A stretch of DNA of 64,000 bases from Streptomyces sp. YIM 121038 (lineage in GTDB: Bacteria; Actinomycetota; Actinomycetes; Streptomycetales; Streptomycetaceae). Under the pieces are notes generated by a model. That model was given only the letters and a program-made list of their open reading frames with translations. It was not told where the DNA came from and did not search any database. Position numbers and translations under genes: made by a program. Below are positions 35,830 to 44,554 of the stretch, in pieces. How positions within the stretch are numbered: position 1 is the stretch's first letter; every line of letters starts with the position of its first letter. Location: positions 9,236,001 to 9,300,000 of the forward strand of contig NZ_CP030771.1 of the NCBI RefSeq assembly GCF_006088715.1, in the 5' to 3' direction.

Positions 35830-38096
35830 TCCAGGGCCGGTACCAGCTGCTCGACCTCATCGGCCGCGGCGGCATGGGCGAGGTGTGGCGGGCCCGCGAC
35901 GAATCGCTCGGCCGCCGGGTCGCCGTCAAGTGCCTCAAGCCGCTCGGGCCCCAGCACGACGCGGCGTTCACCCGCGTCCTGCGCGAGCGCTTCCGGCGCG
36001 AGGCCCGGGTCGCGGCCGGGCTCCAGCACCGCGGCATCACCGTCGTGCACGACTTCGGCGAGTGCGACGGCGTGCTGTTCCTCGTGATGGAGCTCCTCGA
36101 AGGCCGCAACCTCAGCCAGCTCCTGGACGACAACCCGCGGCACCCGCTGCCCGTCGCCGACGTCGTGGACATCGCCGACCAGGTCGCGTCCGCCCTCGCC
36201 TACACCCATGAACAGGGCATCGTGCACCGCGACTTGAAGCCCGCGAACATCATGCGGCTGCACGACGGCACGGTGAAGATCTGCGACTTCGGCATCGCCC
36301 GGCTCGGCGCCGACATCGGCTTCACCTCGCGCCTGACCAACACCAACATCGCCATGGGCACCCCGCACTACATGTCGCCCGAGCAGATCAGCGGCGCCGA
36401 GGTCGACCAGCGCAGCGACCTGTACTCCTTCGGCTGCGTCCTGTACGAACTCGCCACCGGCGCCCCGCCGTTCGACCTCGACGACGCGTGGGCGATCCTC
36501 GTCGGCCACCGCGACACCGAACCCGAGCCGCCGCGCCGCCGCCGCGGCGAACTCCCCGAGTTCTTCGACCGGATCGTCCTCGACCTGCTCGCCAAACACC
36601 CCGACCAGCGGCCCGGCGACGCCCGCGAGCTGGGCCGCCGCATCGCCGCGGGCCGCGGCGGCAAGCCGACCCGCCCCACCTACGTCCCCACCGTCGTCAG
36701 CCCGCCCCTGCGCCGCACCCAGCACCCGCCTCCCGAGCGGCCCACGGGACGGCCCGCGCCCGGCCGGTCCGAGCCGTCCCTGCCGTCGTGGACGCGCGGC
36801 ATGACCACCGGGCACAAGGCGACCGGCGCGGGCCCCCTGCGCCTGACCCCGCCCGACGCGGCCGCGGGCCTCACCGGCGAGTGGATCCCGCGCGCCACCG
36901 GCCGCCACACCGGCGGGCCGCGGCCCGCCCCGGGCCGCTCCACTCCGTCGCCGGACGTCCTCGCGACCCTCGTCAGCCGCCACAACGCGGGCCTGAGCCT
37001 CGGCCGCCTCGGCCGCTGGACGGAGGCGGGCGAGGTGCACCGTGCCGTCGCCGCCGAGCGCGAGCACGTCCTCGGGCCCGACCACCCCGACACCCTCGCC
37101 AGCCGCTACGAGGTCGGGTTCACGCTCAGCCGCACCGGGCGGCCCGCCGACGCCCTGCGCGAGTACACCCGCGTGGCCGAGGGCCGCGAGCGCGCGCTCG
37201 GCGGCGACCACGCGGACACCCTCGCCGTCCGCCAGGAGATGGCGTACGTACTGGGCCAGCTCGGCCGGCACTTCGAGGCCCACCAGGTGTACACCTCGGT
37301 GCTCGCCGTGCGGGAGCGCACCGCGGGCCCCGACCACCCCGACACCCTGCGCTGCCGCCACAACCTGGCGTTCAACCTCAGCCGTCTGGGCCGCCTCGAG
37401 GACTCCCACCGGCTGGCCCGCGACGTCGCGGCGGCCCGCGCCCGCGTCCTCGGCCCCACCCACCCCGACACCCTCGTCACCCGCTACGAAGTCGCCTACA
37501 CCCTCGGCCAGTTGGGCCGCTGGCCGGAGGCGCTGCACACCTACCGCGAGGTCGCCGAGGCCCGCGCCGGTGCCCTCGGCGCCGACCACCCCGACACGCT
37601 CGCCGCGCGCTACGAGGTCGGCATCAGCCTCGGCCGCCTCGGCCGCAGCGCCGAGGCCCTGGAGCTCTACCGCTCCCTCATCGAGGACCGCGCCCGCGTC
37701 AACGGCCCCGCCGACCCCGAGACCCTGCGCGCCCGCCACGGCCTAGGCGTCAACCTGGGCCGCCAGGGCCGCTGGGAGGAGGCGCTCGCCGAGGCCCGCG
37801 ACGTGTGCGCCGTGCGCGAGCGCGTCCTCGGCGCCGACCACCCCGACACCCTCGTCAGCCGCCGCGAGATCGCCGTCGGCCTCGGCTGGCTCGGCCGCTG
37901 GGCGGACGCGCTGACGGCCTACCGCCACGTGGCCGCGGCCCGCGAGCGCGTCCTCGGCGCGGACCACCCCGACACCCTCGCCAGCCGCAACGACGAGGCC
38001 CACTGCCTGGAACAGCTCGGGCGCGGCGCGGAGGCGGTGGCGCTCTACCGCAGGGTGGCGGCGCTGCGCCAGCAGCGCGCGACGGGCGGCCACTGA
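35802..38096 (+). CDS. Serine/threonine protein kinase with 42-residue TPR repeats
   Basis: A 764-residue soluble kinase. The N-terminal Hanks-type domain (about 10-275) is complete: GRGGMGEVW, VAVKCLK, GIVHRDLKPANIM, CDFGIARLG and MGTPHYMSPEQ. A Pro/Arg-rich linker (about 280-380) follows, then nine or so repeats of 42 residues with the core GxDHPDTLxxRxExxxxLxxLGR, the kinesin-light-chain-like TPR_10/12 type. There is no membrane segment and no PASTA domain. The TPR array probably recruits partners or substrates. The ATG at 35802 lies within the MpaB gene. Signal and targets are unknown. Confidence 0.88.
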   Translation: MPESGDTRLIQGRYQLLDLIGRGGMGEVWRARDESLGRRVAVKCLKPLGPQHDAAFTRVLRERFRREARVAAGLQHRGITVVHDFGECDGVLFLVMELLEGRNLSQLLDDNPRHPLPVADVVDIADQVASALAYTHEQGIVHRDLKPANIMRLHDGTVKICDFGIARLGADIGFTSRLTNTNIAMGTPHYMSPEQISGAEVDQRSDLYSFGCVLYELATGAPPFDLDDAWAILVGHRDTEPEPPRRRRGELPEFFDRIVLDLLAKHPDQRPGDARELGRRIAAGRGGKPTRPTYVPTVVSPPLRRTQHPPPERPTGRPAPGRSEPSLPSWTRGMTTGHKATGAGPLRLTPPDAAAGLTGEWIPRATGRHTGGPRPAPGRSTPSPDVLATLVSRHNAGLSLGRLGRWTEAGEVHRAVAAEREHVLGPDHPDTLASRYEVGFTLSRTGRPADALREYTRVAEGRERALGGDHADTLAVRQEMAYVLGQLGRHFEAHQVYTSVLAVRERTAGPDHPDTLRCRHNLAFNLSRLGRLEDSHRLARDVAAARARVLGPTHPDTLVTRYEVAYTLGQLGRWPEALHTYREVAEARAGALGADHPDTLAARYEVGISLGRLGRSAEALELYRSLIEDRARVNGPADPETLRARHGLGVNLGRQGRWEEALAEARDVCAVRERVLGADHPDTLVSRREIAVGLGWLGRWADALTAYRHVAAARERVLGADHPDTLASRNDEAHCLEQLGRGAEAVALYRRVAALRQQRATGGH
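36940..38070 (+). repeat. Tandem 126-bp repeats encoding the TPR array
   Basis: At the DNA level CACCCCGACACCCTC (with small changes) recurs about every 126 bases (near 37083, 37335, 37461, 37587, 37839, 37965), the trace of unit duplication. Such arrays can gain or lose units by recombination. Confidence 0.75.
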
Positions 38097-38211
38097 CACA
38101 CCGGGCGCCCCGCCGGCCCCGCGCGCCCGACACCCGAGGCGCACGCCGCGCGAAACGCCTCCCCGCCCCGCGAAACGCCCCCTCGAAAACTGATCCGTGC
38201 TACGAAGAGGC

Positions 38212-39774
38212 ATGCGACCCAGCTATGACGCCGTGGTGATCGGCGGCGGCCACAACGCGCTGGTGGCGGCCGCCTACCTCGCCCGCGCGGGCCGGTCCGT
38301 GCTGCTCCTGGAGCGCCTCGGCCGACCGGGCGGCGCCGCCGTCTCCACCCGCCCGTTCCCCGGCCTCGACGCCCGCCTCTCCCGCTACTCGTACCTGGTG
38401 AGCCTGCTGCCCAGGAAGATCGTGCGCGATCTGGACCTGGACTTCCGGGTCCGCACCCGCTCCGTTTCGTCGTACACCCCGACCGTTCGCGACGGACGTC
38501 CCACCGGACTCCTGGTGGGCCGCGGCGAGTCCCGGACGCGGGCCTCCTTCGCCCGGCTGACCGGCGACGACCGGGCGTACGAGGCCTGGCGCGACTTCTA
38601 CGCGCTGACCGCGCACGCGGCCCGGCGGATCTTCCCGACGCTCACGGAACCGCTGCCCGACAAGGCGGAGCTGCGGCGGCTCGTCGACGACGACACCGTC
38701 TGGCGCACCCTGTTCGAGGAGCCGATCGGCCGGGCCGTCGAGGCCCGCTTCACCGACGACCTGGTCCGCGGCGTCGTCCTCACCGACGCCCTGATCGGCA
38801 CGTTCGCCGACGCCCACGACCCGGGCCTGCGGCAGAACCGCTGCTTCCTCTACCACGTCATCGGCGGCGGCACCGGCGACTGGAACGTCCCCGTCGGCGG
38901 CATGGGCACGCTCACCCGCGCCCTGGCCGACCGCGCCCTGGCCGCGGGCGCCGAACTGCTCACCGGCCACGACGTCACGCGCGTCGAGACCGACGGCCTG
39001 CGTGCCGAGGTGTCCTACCGCACCGCGGACGGCGACGGCACGGTCGCCGCCCGGCACGTGCTCGTCGGCACCTCCCCGCACGAACTCGCCGCCCTCACCG
39101 GGCAGCAGCCGCCCCCGCCCGCCGAAGGGGCCCAGCTCAAGGTCAACATGGTGCTCAAGCGGCTGCCCAAGCTCCGCGACCCCTCCGTCGACCCCCGCGA
39201 GGCCTTCGCCGGGACCTTCCACATCGCCGAGGGCTACGAGGAGTTGGCGCGGGCCCACGCCGAGGCCGCGGGCGGCGCGCCGCCCTCGGCGCCGCCCTCC
39301 GAGATCTACTGCCACTCCCTGACCGACCCCACGATCCTCGGCCCCGACCTGGTCGAGCGCGGCTACCACACCCTGACCCTGTTCGGCCTGCACACCCCGG
39401 CCCGGCTGTTCACCGAGGCCACCAACGCCACGGCCCGCGACGCGCTCCTGGCCGCCACCCTCGCCCAGCTCGACGCGCACCTGGCCGAGCCGATCGCCGA
39501 CTGCCTGGCCACGGACGCGGACGGTGTCCCCTGCGTCGAGGCGAAGACCCCCCTGGACCTGGAGCGCGAGCTGCGCCTGCCCGGCGGCCACATCTTCCAC
39601 GGGGACCTCTCCTTCCCCTACGCGGACGCGGACGCGGCCGCAGGCCACGAGGACCGCTGGGGCGTGGCCACCGCCCACCCGAACGTCCACCTCTGCGGGG
39701 CGGGCGCCCGCCGCGGGGGCGGCGTCAGCGGCATCGCGGGCCACAACGCCGCGATGGCGGTCCTGGAGCGCTGA
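38212..39774 (+). CDS. FAD-dependent phytoene-desaturase-like oxidoreductase
   Basis: A 520-residue flavoprotein. The N-terminal dinucleotide loop is YDAVVIGGGHNALVAAAYLARAGRSVLLLE, followed by RPGGAAVS, the pattern of the COG1233 phytoene-desaturase/PYROXD2-like family. The C-terminal motif is VHLCGAGARRGGGVSGIAGHNAAMAVLE. A carotenoid role is not indicated because no crt genes are nearby. The ATG at 38212 has GAAGAGG just upstream; an in-frame GTG at 38197 is a weaker option. The gene is followed by a TetR gene 97 bases downstream that could regulate it. Confidence 0.82.
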   Translation: MRPSYDAVVIGGGHNALVAAAYLARAGRSVLLLERLGRPGGAAVSTRPFPGLDARLSRYSYLVSLLPRKIVRDLDLDFRVRTRSVSSYTPTVRDGRPTGLLVGRGESRTRASFARLTGDDRAYEAWRDFYALTAHAARRIFPTLTEPLPDKAELRRLVDDDTVWRTLFEEPIGRAVEARFTDDLVRGVVLTDALIGTFADAHDPGLRQNRCFLYHVIGGGTGDWNVPVGGMGTLTRALADRALAAGAELLTGHDVTRVETDGLRAEVSYRTADGDGTVAARHVLVGTSPHELAALTGQQPPPPAEGAQLKVNMVLKRLPKLRDPSVDPREAFAGTFHIAEGYEELARAHAEAAGGAPPSAPPSEIYCHSLTDPTILGPDLVERGYHTLTLFGLHTPARLFTEATNATARDALLAATLAQLDAHLAEPIADCLATDADGVPCVEAKTPLDLERELRLPGGHIFHGDLSFPYADADAAAGHEDRWGVATAHPNVHLCGAGARRGGGVSGIAGHNAAMAVLER

Positions 39775-39871
39775 TCAGCGGCGATCGGCACTGGTGTACG
39801 GTCGGTCCCGGTCGGCGCGGGGCCGGGAGGAGCGCCCCACGCGTGCGTGAAGGAAACGAGAGGTGCTCACC

Positions 39872-40495
39872 ATGGCTGCCCCACGAGACGGCCGCCGCGC
39901 GGACACACCGACCTTCACCGAACAGGCCCGCCGTCGCCAGCTCATCGAGTGCACGATCGACCTGATCTCCACCAAGGGTCACCCGTCGACGTCCCTGTCG
40001 GCCATCGCCGAGCGGGCGGGCCTGTCCAAGGCCGCGGTCCTCTACCACTTCGCCTCCAAGGACAACCTCACCCGGGCCGCGCTGGCCCACGTCCTGGAGG
40101 AGTTCACCGCGTACGTCGGCGAGCGCGTCGCGGCCGCCCCGGAGCCGCGCGCCGCCGTGGTCGCCTACGTCCGCGCCATGGTCGGCTACCAGCGGGAGAA
40201 CCGCCGCCACGTCCGCGTCATCACCGAGATGCTCCTCGACGACCACGGCGGCACCCGCCTGAAGACCCCCGGAAGCCACGACACCGCGGGCCGCTGGCAG
40301 GCCCTCGCGGACCTGCTCACCGCGGGCCAGGAGGCCGGGTGCTTCCGGCCGTTCGACCCCACCACGACCTCCCTGGCCGTCGGCGGCGCCATCGACGGCG
40401 TCATCAGCCACTGGCTGGCCCACCCGGACCTCGACCTGAACGCGGCGGAGGACGAGCTGGTGACCTTCACCCTGCGCGCGATCGACCGACGCTGA
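39872..40495 (+). CDS. TetR family transcriptional regulator
   Basis: A 207-residue regulator. The N-terminal helix-turn-helix is STSLSAIAERAGLSKAAVLYHFASKDNLTRAAL. The ligand-binding half is helical (PRAAVVAYVRAMVGYQRENRRHVRVITEMLL) and resembles the TetR_C type. The ATG at 39872 has GAGAGG eight bases upstream; an in-frame GTG at 39863 is possible. The 3' end overlaps the convergent hemerythrin gene by 29 bases. The obvious candidate target is the flavoprotein gene just upstream or the gene itself. Confidence 0.85.
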   Translation: MAAPRDGRRADTPTFTEQARRRQLIECTIDLISTKGHPSTSLSAIAERAGLSKAAVLYHFASKDNLTRAALAHVLEEFTAYVGERVAAAPEPRAAVVAYVRAMVGYQRENRRHVRVITEMLLDDHGGTRLKTPGSHDTAGRWQALADLLTAGQEAGCFRPFDPTTTSLAVGGAIDGVISHWLAHPDLDLNAAEDELVTFTLRAIDRR

Positions 40496-41063
40496 CGGAA
40501 CGGATGCCCGCGCGGCCGACGTGGGCGGGGTCCGCTCCGTCCATGCCCATGGCCTCGCGTACGGCGTCACGGGCGCGGTCGACGAGTGCCGGGAGGGGGC
40601 TCTCGTCCAGGGGAGCCACGGCCTGCGCGGCCCGCACCCCGGCCGCCATGGCGGTGAGACGCGCGGGCCGGGTGTGCCGGAGGACGTGCGGGAACTCGTA
40701 GCGCTCCTCGGCACGGGCGTGCCGCGTCACCTCGGTGCGCAGCAGGGCGAGGGCGGGCAGGAACGCCGGGTCGTCCGGGGCCACGCCGTCGAGACGGGCG
40801 AGCAGCTCCTTGGCCTCCTTCTCCTCCGTGAGCCGCTCCCGCACGATGTCGCGGCCGCCGGTGAACACCGCGCGGGCGACGGGGTGCAGGACCTCCTCCT
40901 CGGCCGTCTCGTGCACCGCGAGCAGCCGCACGAGACGGCGGAACGCGGCACGCCGCTCGGCGCCCGTGGCCCGCTCCACCGCGTCGAACAGGGTGCGGAT
41001 GTCGCCGTGCTGCCGCAGCAGAAGCGTGACGACGTCTCCGTCGCCCTCGGGAGTGTCAGACAT
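40467..41063 (-). CDS. Hemerythrin HHE domain protein
   Basis: A 198-residue four-helix bundle with the ligands of a non-haem diiron site: LLRQHGDIRTLFDAVE, LAVHETAEEEVLHPVAR and VTRHARAEERYEFPHVL. Bacterial hemerythrin-like proteins bind oxygen or NO, or store iron. It overlaps the 3' end of the ferritin-like gene by eight bases and is co-transcribed with it. The tail (PAHVGRAGIRSVSVGRSRAG) reads into the TetR gene on the other strand, so the last about ten residues are constrained by overlap. Confidence 0.85.
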   Translation of the reverse strand: MSDTPEGDGDVVTLLLRQHGDIRTLFDAVERATGAERRAAFRRLVRLLAVHETAEEEVLHPVARAVFTGGRDIVRERLTEEKEAKELLARLDGVAPDDPAFLPALALLRTEVTRHARAEERYEFPHVLRHTRPARLTAMAAGVRAAQAVAPLDESPLPALVDRARDAVREAMGMDGADPAHVGRAGIRSVSVGRSRAG

Positions 41064-42267
41064 GGCGGCTCCTCACCCGTGAGGCGGTGTCGGGGCGGTC
41101 GCCGCCGGGCTGTGAGCGGTACGCGCGCCCGAACAGGTCGGCGTGCTGGGTCATGACGCGCTCGCTCGGCGGCTCCTCGCCGCCGTGGATCCGCTCCTGC
41201 ACGCTCTGGAACCGCTCGTGCGCGTCCCGCACATAGCCGGTGCCCAGTGTGGTCAGGTCCATCTCCGTGGCGAGGAGGCCACGCAGGTACTCCTTGTTGG
41301 GCTCGAAGGTCAGGGGGGCCGGCAGCTCGGGTGCGAGGATCTCCCGCGGGTCGCGGCCGTCGTGCCGGCGCATCAGGTCACAGGCGACGCGCAGGTGTTC
41401 CAGCTCCATGTTCAGGTGCAGTTCCCAGACGGCCCGCACCTTGGGTTCGGTCTCGTGCTCCATGAAGGAGTGGTAGAGGTAGCACTCGTTGTACTCGTGG
41501 GTGACGAGCTGCTCCCACCACGTCTCGCCGGGGTCGACGAGGGACTCGTAGTGGGTGACGTGCTCCTCCTCGACGAGCGCGATCTCCTGGTACAGCTGGC
41601 GGGCGATCGGCTCCATGTACTGCGGGCCGACGTTCATGTAGAAGTTCATGGTCTGCTGCTCGGCGGACAGGACGGTCAGCGCGTGCAGTTTGGACAGCGG
41701 GTGCGCGGTGGCGCGGTCGTACGGCTCGCGGACGTTGTCCACGGGGTGCCGGTGGTGGAGCCCGGTGGGGCGGCCCGGCATGACCTCGGTGAGCTGCCCG
41801 ACGATCGCGTCGGCCTTGCGGTGCTCGATCATCTCGTAGAGGTTCGCGTACCGGAACAGGTGGTCGAAGTCCTCCAGGACGCCGAACCGGTACGCCTGCC
41901 GCAGGGCCGGATCCGGCTCCGACCGGGCCACCCAGGAAGTGAGGTCCACGGCGACCTGCTCGTACGCGATGGTCGTCTCCAGGACCGAGGCGAGCCCCGG
42001 CAGGAGCCAGTTGACGGCCTTCTGCTGCTGTTGCTCGACGTACCGGACCTCGGCGAGGAGCCGCCGCACCTCCGGGTCGGGGCAGTGGCGGGCGAAGTGA
42101 TGGCTGAAGAGCGCCGCTTCGACCTCGATGCCGTTCATCGTGATGATGCGGCACCGGGTGTACGGATCGCAGTGGTCCGGGTCGATCGGTTCCACGTCCA
42201 GTTCGCGCCAGGACCGTATCTGGCGGTCCAGCGGGATGCCTCGCTGCTCCAGGGGGTTCAGGGTCAT
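41056..42267 (-). CDS. Ferritin-like diiron-fold protein, uncharacterised
   Basis: A 403-residue, mostly helical protein. Several helices carry acidic and histidine pairs as in ferritin-like diiron proteins: EVRYVEQQQQKAVNW, EQVAVDLTSW, LYQEIALVEEEHVTHYES and LHLNMELEHLRVACD. The EExH-type pairs in the last two support a diiron centre. I do not know a characterised homologue. The ATG at 42267 has GAGGAG upstream; a longer frame to 42822 is not protein-like. Co-transcribed with the hemerythrin gene, it may handle iron, oxygen or peroxide. Confidence 0.7.
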   Translation of the reverse strand: MTLNPLEQRGIPLDRQIRSWRELDVEPIDPDHCDPYTRCRIITMNGIEVEAALFSHHFARHCPDPEVRRLLAEVRYVEQQQQKAVNWLLPGLASVLETTIAYEQVAVDLTSWVARSEPDPALRQAYRFGVLEDFDHLFRYANLYEMIEHRKADAIVGQLTEVMPGRPTGLHHRHPVDNVREPYDRATAHPLSKLHALTVLSAEQQTMNFYMNVGPQYMEPIARQLYQEIALVEEEHVTHYESLVDPGETWWEQLVTHEYNECYLYHSFMEHETEPKVRAVWELHLNMELEHLRVACDLMRRHDGRDPREILAPELPAPLTFEPNKEYLRGLLATEMDLTTLGTGYVRDAHERFQSVQERIHGGEEPPSERVMTQHADLFGRAYRSQPGGDRPDTASRVRSRHV

Positions 42268-42427
42268 CGGGGACTCCTCGGCTTCGCCGTGCCGGACAAG
42301 GCCGGCGCCGGGTACCCGGGGCCCGGTGGGCGAAACGACGGGCCGGTGCCGGTCGGCCACGCGCGGCCGGACCCCGGTGGCGGCACGTCGGACTGCGTCA
42401 TCCGCGGCGCGGGCGCACGCTGGAGGC

Positions 42428-42667
42428 ATGACAGCAGAGATCGTGGTGCACCGCGCGTCCCCGTCCGGCGGCCGACGGGTGGACGTGCACGGGGAGAACG
42501 TCGGCGTGGCCCACGGCGTGGCGGACGTGACCGAGTTCCTGCGGCGCGCGGGCCTGGACCTCGACCCGGTGGAAGTCGCCGTGTCCCCGCTGATCGAGTG
42601 GCGCGGGGGCGGTCCGGAGGGGTGGGGGCGGGGGAGCGGCGACAGCCAGGAGGCACCGCAGGGGTGA
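42428..42667 (+). CDS. Small conserved Streptomyces protein
   Basis: A 79-residue protein (MTAEIVVHRASPSGGRRVDVHG, then VADVTEFLRRAGL, and a PLIEWRGGGPEGW tail). I recall similar short proteins ending in a VEWRGG segment in other Streptomyces, with no function assigned. GGAGG lies one base from the ATG, too close for a standard ribosome site, so the start may be leaderless. It is divergent from the ferritin-like gene. Confidence 0.55.
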   Translation: MTAEIVVHRASPSGGRRVDVHGENVGVAHGVADVTEFLRRAGLDLDPVEVAVSPLIEWRGGGPEGWGRGSGDSQEAPQG

Positions 42668-42721
42668 GGGAGCGGCGCCGCCCGGTCCGCCGCTCGTGCG
42701 GGGCGCGCCGCGAAGCGCCGT

Positions 42722-42762
42722 GCCACAGGGCCATGTGACGTGTCGTCACATGGCCCTGTGGC
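42722..42762. terminator. Perfect 19-bp inverted repeat, 3-base loop
   Basis: GCCACAGGGCCATGTGACG (42722-42740), TGT, then its exact complement (42744-42762). It lies 55 bases after the small gene and 74 bases before the iron box. It may terminate the small gene and insulate the siderophore operon. Its inner part (GTGACGTGTCGTCAC) could also serve as an operator. Confidence 0.6.
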
Positions 42763-42835
42763 GTGTGTGCCGCCCGGTCGCGTCGTGCGAGGTCGTACGG
42801 CGTGAAGATCACTTGCGCACACCGCACATAAGTAG

Positions 42836-42854
42836 TTAGGTTAGCCTTACCTGA
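42836..42854 (+). promoter_or_regulatory. Iron box (IdeR/DmdR1-type operator)
   Basis: TTAGGTTAGCCTTACCTGA matches the 19-bp actinobacterial iron box (TTAGGTTAGSCTMACCTAA) at nearly every position. It also contains TAGCCT (42842-42847), a possible -10. Iron-loaded DmdR1/IdeR bound here should repress the downstream siderophore genes. Confidence 0.88.
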
Positions 42855-43399
42855 GCGAGCGGGGGAGTATGCGTGGATTGCGGGGGTTCCAGACCTGGTC
42901 GCCCTAGGTATGGGGGCGGCTGCGGCGTCTCGGTGCGGTGTGGATCCGCCGGATCCGGTCAACGTGCTGACGTGACGTCGCCCGGGGCGGGAGACAGCGG
43001 CCGCGCGTCGGCCGCGTCCGTGGCCCGGCAGGGGTGTCGCCCCGTCAACTTCCAAGCGTGTCCGTGCACTTGCTGCCCGGCGCGGCATCCCGCAGAACCC
43101 GTTCGCCGACGGCGGCGCGACCGCGCACGCCCGAGAAAGGAAACGCTGACGTGTCCCTGCCTCCCGTACCGGGCCGCCGGGCCGCCGGGCCCGGCGGTGA
43201 ACCGGCGGCGACCGCGGCCGAGTTCCGTACGCCGGTACGGGTCGTCGGCGTACCGGGGCGGCGGCGGTTGATCGCCGTGCGCGGCGGACGGCGCACCCCC
43301 TCCGCGCCGCCCGCCGCGACGCCCCGCCTCCCTCGGCCGCCAGGCCGCCCACCCCGTGCCGACCGCGCCGTCGGCCCCGATGCCCCCAGGAGCCACCCG
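42855..43399 (+). other. Long leader of the siderophore operon
   Basis: There are 545 bases between the iron box and the ATG of the aryl carrier protein. A 12-codon frame (42869-42907, MRGLRGFQTWSP) starts just after GGGGGAG, but the spacing is only about one base. A GTG at 43151 with AAAGGAAA upstream opens in frame with the carrier protein and would add 83 Pro/Arg/Gly-rich residues. No other convincing gene, and no riboswitch that I recognise, is present. Confidence 0.4.
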
Positions 43400-43639
43400 A
43401 TGCCCCAGACCCTGTCGCCCGAGAGGATCCGCGCCGACGTCGCGGAGCTGCTCGACTGCGACCCCGCCGAGATCGCCCCCGACGACAACCTGATGGACCA
43501 CGGTCTGGACTCGGTGCGCATCATGACCCTCATCGAGCGCTGGCGGGCCGCGGGGGCGGCCACCGTCGAGTTCCCCGACCTGGCCGAGCGGCCCGAACTC
43601 GACCACTGGACCGCGCTGTTGACCGGTGGCTCCGCATGA
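43400..43639 (+). CDS. Free-standing aryl carrier protein
   Basis: A 79-residue carrier domain. DDNLMDHGLDSVRIMTLIERW contains the phosphopantetheine serine in GLDSVR and closely resembles the aryl carrier domain at the end of EntB/DhbB isochorismatases (YGLDSVRMM), here without the isochorismatase part. It should hold 2,3-dihydroxybenzoate or salicylate as a thioester and pass it to the first condensation domain of the NRPS. The ATG at 43400 has AGGAG upstream; GTG 43151 in the same frame is the alternative. The aryl-AMP ligase that loads it is not in the window. The stop overlaps the next ATG. Confidence 0.82.
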   Translation: MPQTLSPERIRADVAELLDCDPAEIAPDDNLMDHGLDSVRIMTLIERWRAAGAATVEFPDLAERPELDHWTALLTGGSA

Positions 43640-44490
43640 CGCTCAAGGACCACAGGGACCGGCACCTGGAGCGCATCGCGGAGGTCAGGGCGGGCCGCCA
43701 CGCCGAGAAGGTGGGCTACCCGATCCGCGTCCGGCAGACCGAGGTCGTCCGCACCGCCATGGTCGGCACCGGCCTGCTGCGGCTCACCCTGGGCGGGCCG
43801 GGCGCCGCCGGGTTCGAGGCCCACTCGCCGGACGAGCACGTCAAGCTGCTCTTCCCGGAGCCGGACGGCACGCTGCGCCTTCCCGAGCCGGACGGGTCGA
43901 TGCTGCGCTGGCCGCGCCCCTCGCCCACCTCGCGCGAGTACACCGTGCGCCGCTACGACCCCGACGCGGGCGAGATCGACATCGACATCGTCCCGCACGC
44001 GGGCGGCCTCGCGTCGGACTGGGCCCACGCGGTCGAGCCGGGCGCCGTCGTGCACGTCGCGGGCCCGCCCGGAGGACTGATCGTCCCGCACGCCTACGAC
44101 CGCTATCTGTTCGCGGGCGACATCACCGCGCTGCCCGCGATCGCGCGCTGGCTGGAGGAACTGCCCCGGGACGCGCGCGGCTGGGCGTTCGTCGAAGTCG
44201 CCGACGCCGCACAGGAGATCGACCTGTCCGCGCCCGAGGGCGTCGAGGTGCGCTGGCTGCACCGCGGCGGCCGCCCGCCGGGCAGCGGCGACGCCCTGGC
44301 GCGGGCCGTGACCCAGGTGACCGTGCCCGAGGGCGAACGGATCTACGTATGGGTCGCGGGCGAGGCCGGGCAGATCAAGCCGCTGCGCCGCTGGGTCCGC
44401 GACGAACTGCGCCTGGAGAAGGCCGACCACGACATCACCGGCTACTGGAAGCGCGGCGTCGCCGACTTCGACGACGAGCACGACCACTGA
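43636..44490 (+). CDS. Siderophore-interacting protein (flavin ferric-siderophore reductase)
   Basis: A 284-residue SIP/ViuB-family reductase. It has the FAD-binding SREYTVRRY, GDITALPAIARWLEELP, and the C-terminal GEAGQIKPLRRWVRDEL with HDITGYWKRG typical of the family. It should reduce Fe(III) in the imported siderophore and release Fe(II) in the cytoplasm. It has an ATGA overlap with the carrier-protein gene. Control by the upstream iron box is expected. Confidence 0.92.
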   Translation: MTLKDHRDRHLERIAEVRAGRHAEKVGYPIRVRQTEVVRTAMVGTGLLRLTLGGPGAAGFEAHSPDEHVKLLFPEPDGTLRLPEPDGSMLRWPRPSPTSREYTVRRYDPDAGEIDIDIVPHAGGLASDWAHAVEPGAVVHVAGPPGGLIVPHAYDRYLFAGDITALPAIARWLEELPRDARGWAFVEVADAAQEIDLSAPEGVEVRWLHRGGRPPGSGDALARAVTQVTVPEGERIYVWVAGEAGQIKPLRRWVRDELRLEKADHDITGYWKRGVADFDDEHDH

Positions 44491-44554
44491 CCGTTCCCTC
44501 CCTCCCCATCGCCGCCCCGCGGGGCGGCCTCCCCGAAAGAGCAAGGAGCTCCAC

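Noticed and set aside
36940..38070. Regular 126-bp repeats that might look like an array of mobile or CRISPR-like units
   Set aside because: They are in frame, encode TPR units, and have no unique spacers.
38102..38129. Weak hairpin after the TPR-kinase gene
   Set aside because: The stem has only seven pairs with a 14-base loop, expected by chance in such GC-rich DNA.
38212..39774. Carotenoid biosynthesis locus
   Set aside because: Only one desaturase-like flavoprotein is present. No phytoene synthase, GGPP synthase or cyclase is nearby.
42873..43271. A cysteine-containing frame (CPCTCCP) in the siderophore leader
   Set aside because: There is no ribosome site, the composition is Arg/Pro-rich, and no homologue comes to mind. 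It is likely chance.
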